Shown in pieces: positions 62,223 to 64,000 of a DNA stretch of 64,000 nucleotides. Within the stretch, counting starts at the first letter, position 1. Every line of letters starts with the position of its first letter. The position numbers and the translations under genes are program-made. Origin of the DNA: Acidobacteriota bacterium. GTDB taxonomy: Bacteria > Acidobacteriota > Terriglobia > Acidiferrales > UBA7541. The notes under the pieces were generated by a model. That model saw only the letters and a list, made by a program, of their open reading frames with translations. It was not told the DNA's origin and made no database searches. The stretch spans positions 62,001-126,000 of the forward strand of contig JABCZR010000009.1 in assembly GCA_013289585.1 (NCBI GenBank). Reading direction: 5' to 3'.

Positions 62223-63299
62223 TCAGGAGTCGCCGCGCCCCTGTCCAATCTGCACCAGTTGCGTTTGTGGGGTCGCCGGTGGCGTCATTGGCATCGGTTT
62301 CAGGTTTTGCGGATCGCGCCAGTTATCCAATATGCCCACCTGCTGCACGCACGACACCGTGCACCGCGCCGCGCAAAACTTCTCCGTGAAATATTCCCGG
62401 TGCCGCATCTCCGGCGTATATTCCGCCAGCGGAATCCCCGGATACCCGCGCTGCTGCGAACACCAGTGCACCAGCCCATCCTCGCAAATGTACAAGTAGC
62501 GCGAACCCGACCGGCACCGCCAATCATGCTCTTTCCCGCGCGCCACGTTATGCTGAAAATCGTTAAATCTCGAAAACGACCGCTTCCCCAGCTCCATCAC
62601 CGCTTCAAAAATTCCCTGCTCGTGCTCGCCCAGCGGTTTCAACTGCCCGTTATTGTCGTGAATGATTCCCACTGTGCTCGTAAATCCCAGGTGCACCGCC
62701 CGCTGCGCAATCTTCAGCGCGTCTTCGGGGTCCTTCACTCCGCTGCCCAGCACCGAATTGATGTTCACCTGAAACACCGCGTGCTCCGCCAGCATTTCCA
62801 GCCTCCCATCCAGCGTCTTCAAGCTTTTCTTCGACACGTCATCCGGCGCCACGTTATCAATGCTGATCTGCAGGTGCTCCAGCCCCGCCTCGTTCAGCCG
62901 CTCGATGCGCTCCTGGTTCAAATAAAATCCATTCGTGATCATCCCGGCGATCATCCCGCGCCGCCGGATGTGCCGGATCACTTCGTCCAGCTCCGGATGC
63001 ATCAGCGGCTCGCCTCCGCTGATGGTAATAATCGACGTCCCCATCTCCGCCAGTAAATCCAGCCGCGTTTTCATCTCCGCCAGCGGCACCGGATTCGACA
63101 CGTCATCGAACTCGTTGCAATACGTGCACGCCAGGTTGCAGCGCCGCATCGGAATCACATGCACCAGGATGGGATGCTTCGTCGAAGCCAGCGCCTTCCC
63201 GATCATCCGCAATTCGCGCACACGCGTCCGCGCAAACCGCAGCCGTCTCCGCAGCAGCGTTTTTGCGCTAGCCCGAACTACCTTTGTTTCCTCAGCCAT
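62223..63299 (-). CDS. Radical SAM protein with C-terminal Fe-S region
   Basis: A 358-residue enzyme from ATG 63299. The [4Fe-4S] motif CNLACTYC is at residues 54-61 (Cys 54, 58, 61), followed by [20 protein letters not shown] and [27 protein letters not shown]. Near the C-terminus extra cysteines occur in [19 protein letters not shown] and CAARCTVSC, a SPASM/twitch-like pattern for further clusters, so it may mature peptides or modify a small molecule. No peptide substrate gene is evident next to it. Neighbouring ABC genes hint at an export partner but do not prove it. Confidence 0.85.
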   Translation of the reverse strand: MAEETKVVRASAKTLLRRRLRFARTRVRELRMIGKALASTKHPILVHVIPMRRCNLACTYCNEFDDVSNPVPLAEMKTRLDLLAEMGTSIITISGGEPLMHPELDEVIRHIRRRGMIAGMITNGFYLNQERIERLNEAGLEHLQISIDNVAPDDVSKKSLKTLDGRLEMLAEHAVFQVNINSVLGSGVKDPEDALKIAQRAVHLGFTSTVGIIHDNNGQLKPLGEHEQGIFEAVMELGKRSFSRFNDFQHNVARGKEHDWRCRSGSRYLYICEDGLVHWCSQQRGYPGIPLAEYTPEMRHREYFTEKFCAARCTVSCVQQVGILDNWRDPQNLKPMPMTPPATPQTQLVQIGQGRGDS

Positions 63300-63477
63300 G
63301 AAAGAAGCAGAATCCCCTGCCAAAAATTATACATGACCCCGCCGAGCCCCGCTTCAGCCTTTGTCTCAGCCGTACTATGCCGGGCCACAAATCAGAAATA
63401 AGCCGGCTTTGCATTTGGGGAATTATCCGGTGGGAGTGCGCCAGCACTCTTGAGACAAACCAGCCGCGACGCCGCAA

Positions 63478-63657
63478 TCAGGGTCGCGCGCGCAACTCTT
63501 CGGCAGGAACCGCAAGCACCTTGCCATCGCGCCAGATATACAGCGGCAGTCCTTCGCGGACGTGTTCGTCTATTACCTTTTCGACGGCGAACCTTAAGGC
63601 CATCAAGCCGCGCTCGGACAGCGGCAATTCGAGAACGTTTGCAGGTGGCTTAATCAT
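63478..63657 (-). CDS. Small antitoxin-like protein
   Basis: A 59-residue protein from ATG 63657 (MIKPPANVLELPLSERGLMA, then LRFAVEKVIDEHVREGLPLY and IWRDGKVLAVPAEELRA). The layout of a short N-terminal strand, a long helix and a WRDGKVLAVPAEE tail resembles small orphan antitoxin-like proteins seen in many bacteria. No toxin gene is adjacent. It might be an orphan antitoxin or a remnant. Confidence 0.55.
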   Translation of the reverse strand: MIKPPANVLELPLSERGLMALRFAVEKVIDEHVREGLPLYIWRDGKVLAVPAEELRARP

Positions 63658-63737
63658 ACGGTTCCGCAAATTGATGCGAAGTCATTATAACTCTTTGTCT
63701 CAGTTACGCGGAGCGCCGCCGAAATTCTAACCAGAAC

Positions 63738-64000
63738 ATGCCACAATTAGGTATGCGGTCAAAATCACAACTGACTTGCATAATGACTATCTTTCTATCG
63801 GCCTTCGGTCACGCAGTTGCCGCCGCGCCGCCAAACAGATGCGAGTATCCGCCGGGCCTGAGCGACGAAATCTCCAAGAAATACCCCGGAACCCACCTCG
63901 TCAGCCTGGCGGATCTCGAGGAATATGATCGAAAACTGTATCAAAAGGACCATGGCACGCGCTGCCCAGGACTAGTCCGCGTTAATTTCTACGGTGACGG
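63738..64000 (+). CDS. Secreted protein of unknown function (3' end outside window)
   Basis: An ATG at 63738 (or 63753) opens a frame without stops to the window end. It has a signal peptide (MRSKSQLTCIMTIFLSAF, then AVAA) and then CEYPPGLSDEISKKYPGTHL, VSLADLEEYDRKLYQKDHGT and RCPGLVRVNFYGDG. This resembles the short secreted proteins with a GD/DG-rich core common in Acidobacteria, and perhaps the frameshifted gene at 11822. No named family. The C-terminus is missing. Confidence 0.6.
   Translation, partial: MPQLGMRSKSQLTCIMTIFLSAFGHAVAAAPPNRCEYPPGLSDEISKKYPGTHLVSLADLEEYDRKLYQKDHGTRCPGLVRVNFYGD

Overview
The window looks like a chromosomal segment of an Acidobacteriota genome, probably of the Koribacter/Solibacter-like (Terriglobia) kind. 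This is inferred from gene content and style: moderately high GC, three large Ser/Thr protein kinases with TPR tails, an ECF sigma factor paired with one of them, a lipid A branch (lpxA, lpxI, so a Gram-negative outer membrane), a TonB-like protein, and many small secreted proteins of unknown function. I see no phage, insertion sequence, CRISPR array, tRNA or rRNA. Most of the window is core metabolism and housekeeping, with small accessory genes between.

Layout. 1-4706 (+): mannose/GDP-mannose supply (manA 3' part, manC, phosphomannomutase/phosphoglucomutase), a cupin and a PhzF-family protein, closed by a bidirectional terminator. 4856-11636 (mostly -): a secreted heptad-repeat Lys/Asp protein, nusB-ribH, and a crotonase / 3-hydroxyacyl-CoA dehydrogenase / thiolase set for acyl-CoA metabolism, interrupted by a PIN-domain toxin module on the opposite strand. 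11822-22398: a frameshifted secreted-protein gene, a TPR protein with a degenerate GGDEF-like domain, a large lipoprotein with six putative Ig (PIG) repeats, and a divergent ECF sigma factor plus kinase. 22677-26425: lepA, a YefM/RelE-like toxin-antitoxin pair and xseA. xseA is preceded by a textbook sigma-70 promoter and three spaced direct repeats.

26836-32018: two kinase-TPR proteins flank a DUF2905 membrane protein. 32108-34629 (-): ndk, sucD, sucC (TCA cycle). 34754-42049: aromatic amino acid genes (trpD on +; aroDE fusion, trpE, trpG on -), with a FecR-like protein and an M20 peptidase between. 42162-47243: a conserved secreted protein, AMMECR1, pgsA, an unexplained structured intergenic region, a small membrane protein, hflX, and a second frameshifted gene. 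47432-53900: FKBP isomerase, then a tightly overlapped minus-strand operon fabZ-lpxA-lpxI-oxidoreductase-tonB-(32-codon membrane ORF)-miaA. 54075-59355: three peptidases (M20, a peptidase-MA-like TPR protein, an M1 aminopeptidase). 59480-63299 (-): a radical SAM protein and an ABC exporter operon with a TPR protein. The window ends in the start of a secreted protein.

The best candidates for something new are the heptad-repeat secreted protein, the promoter-plus-triple-repeat leader of xseA, the structured region near 44530-44600, the 32-aa ORF wedged between tonB and miaA, and the unrecognised partner of the PIN toxin. Nothing here is demonstrably a complete undescribed system.
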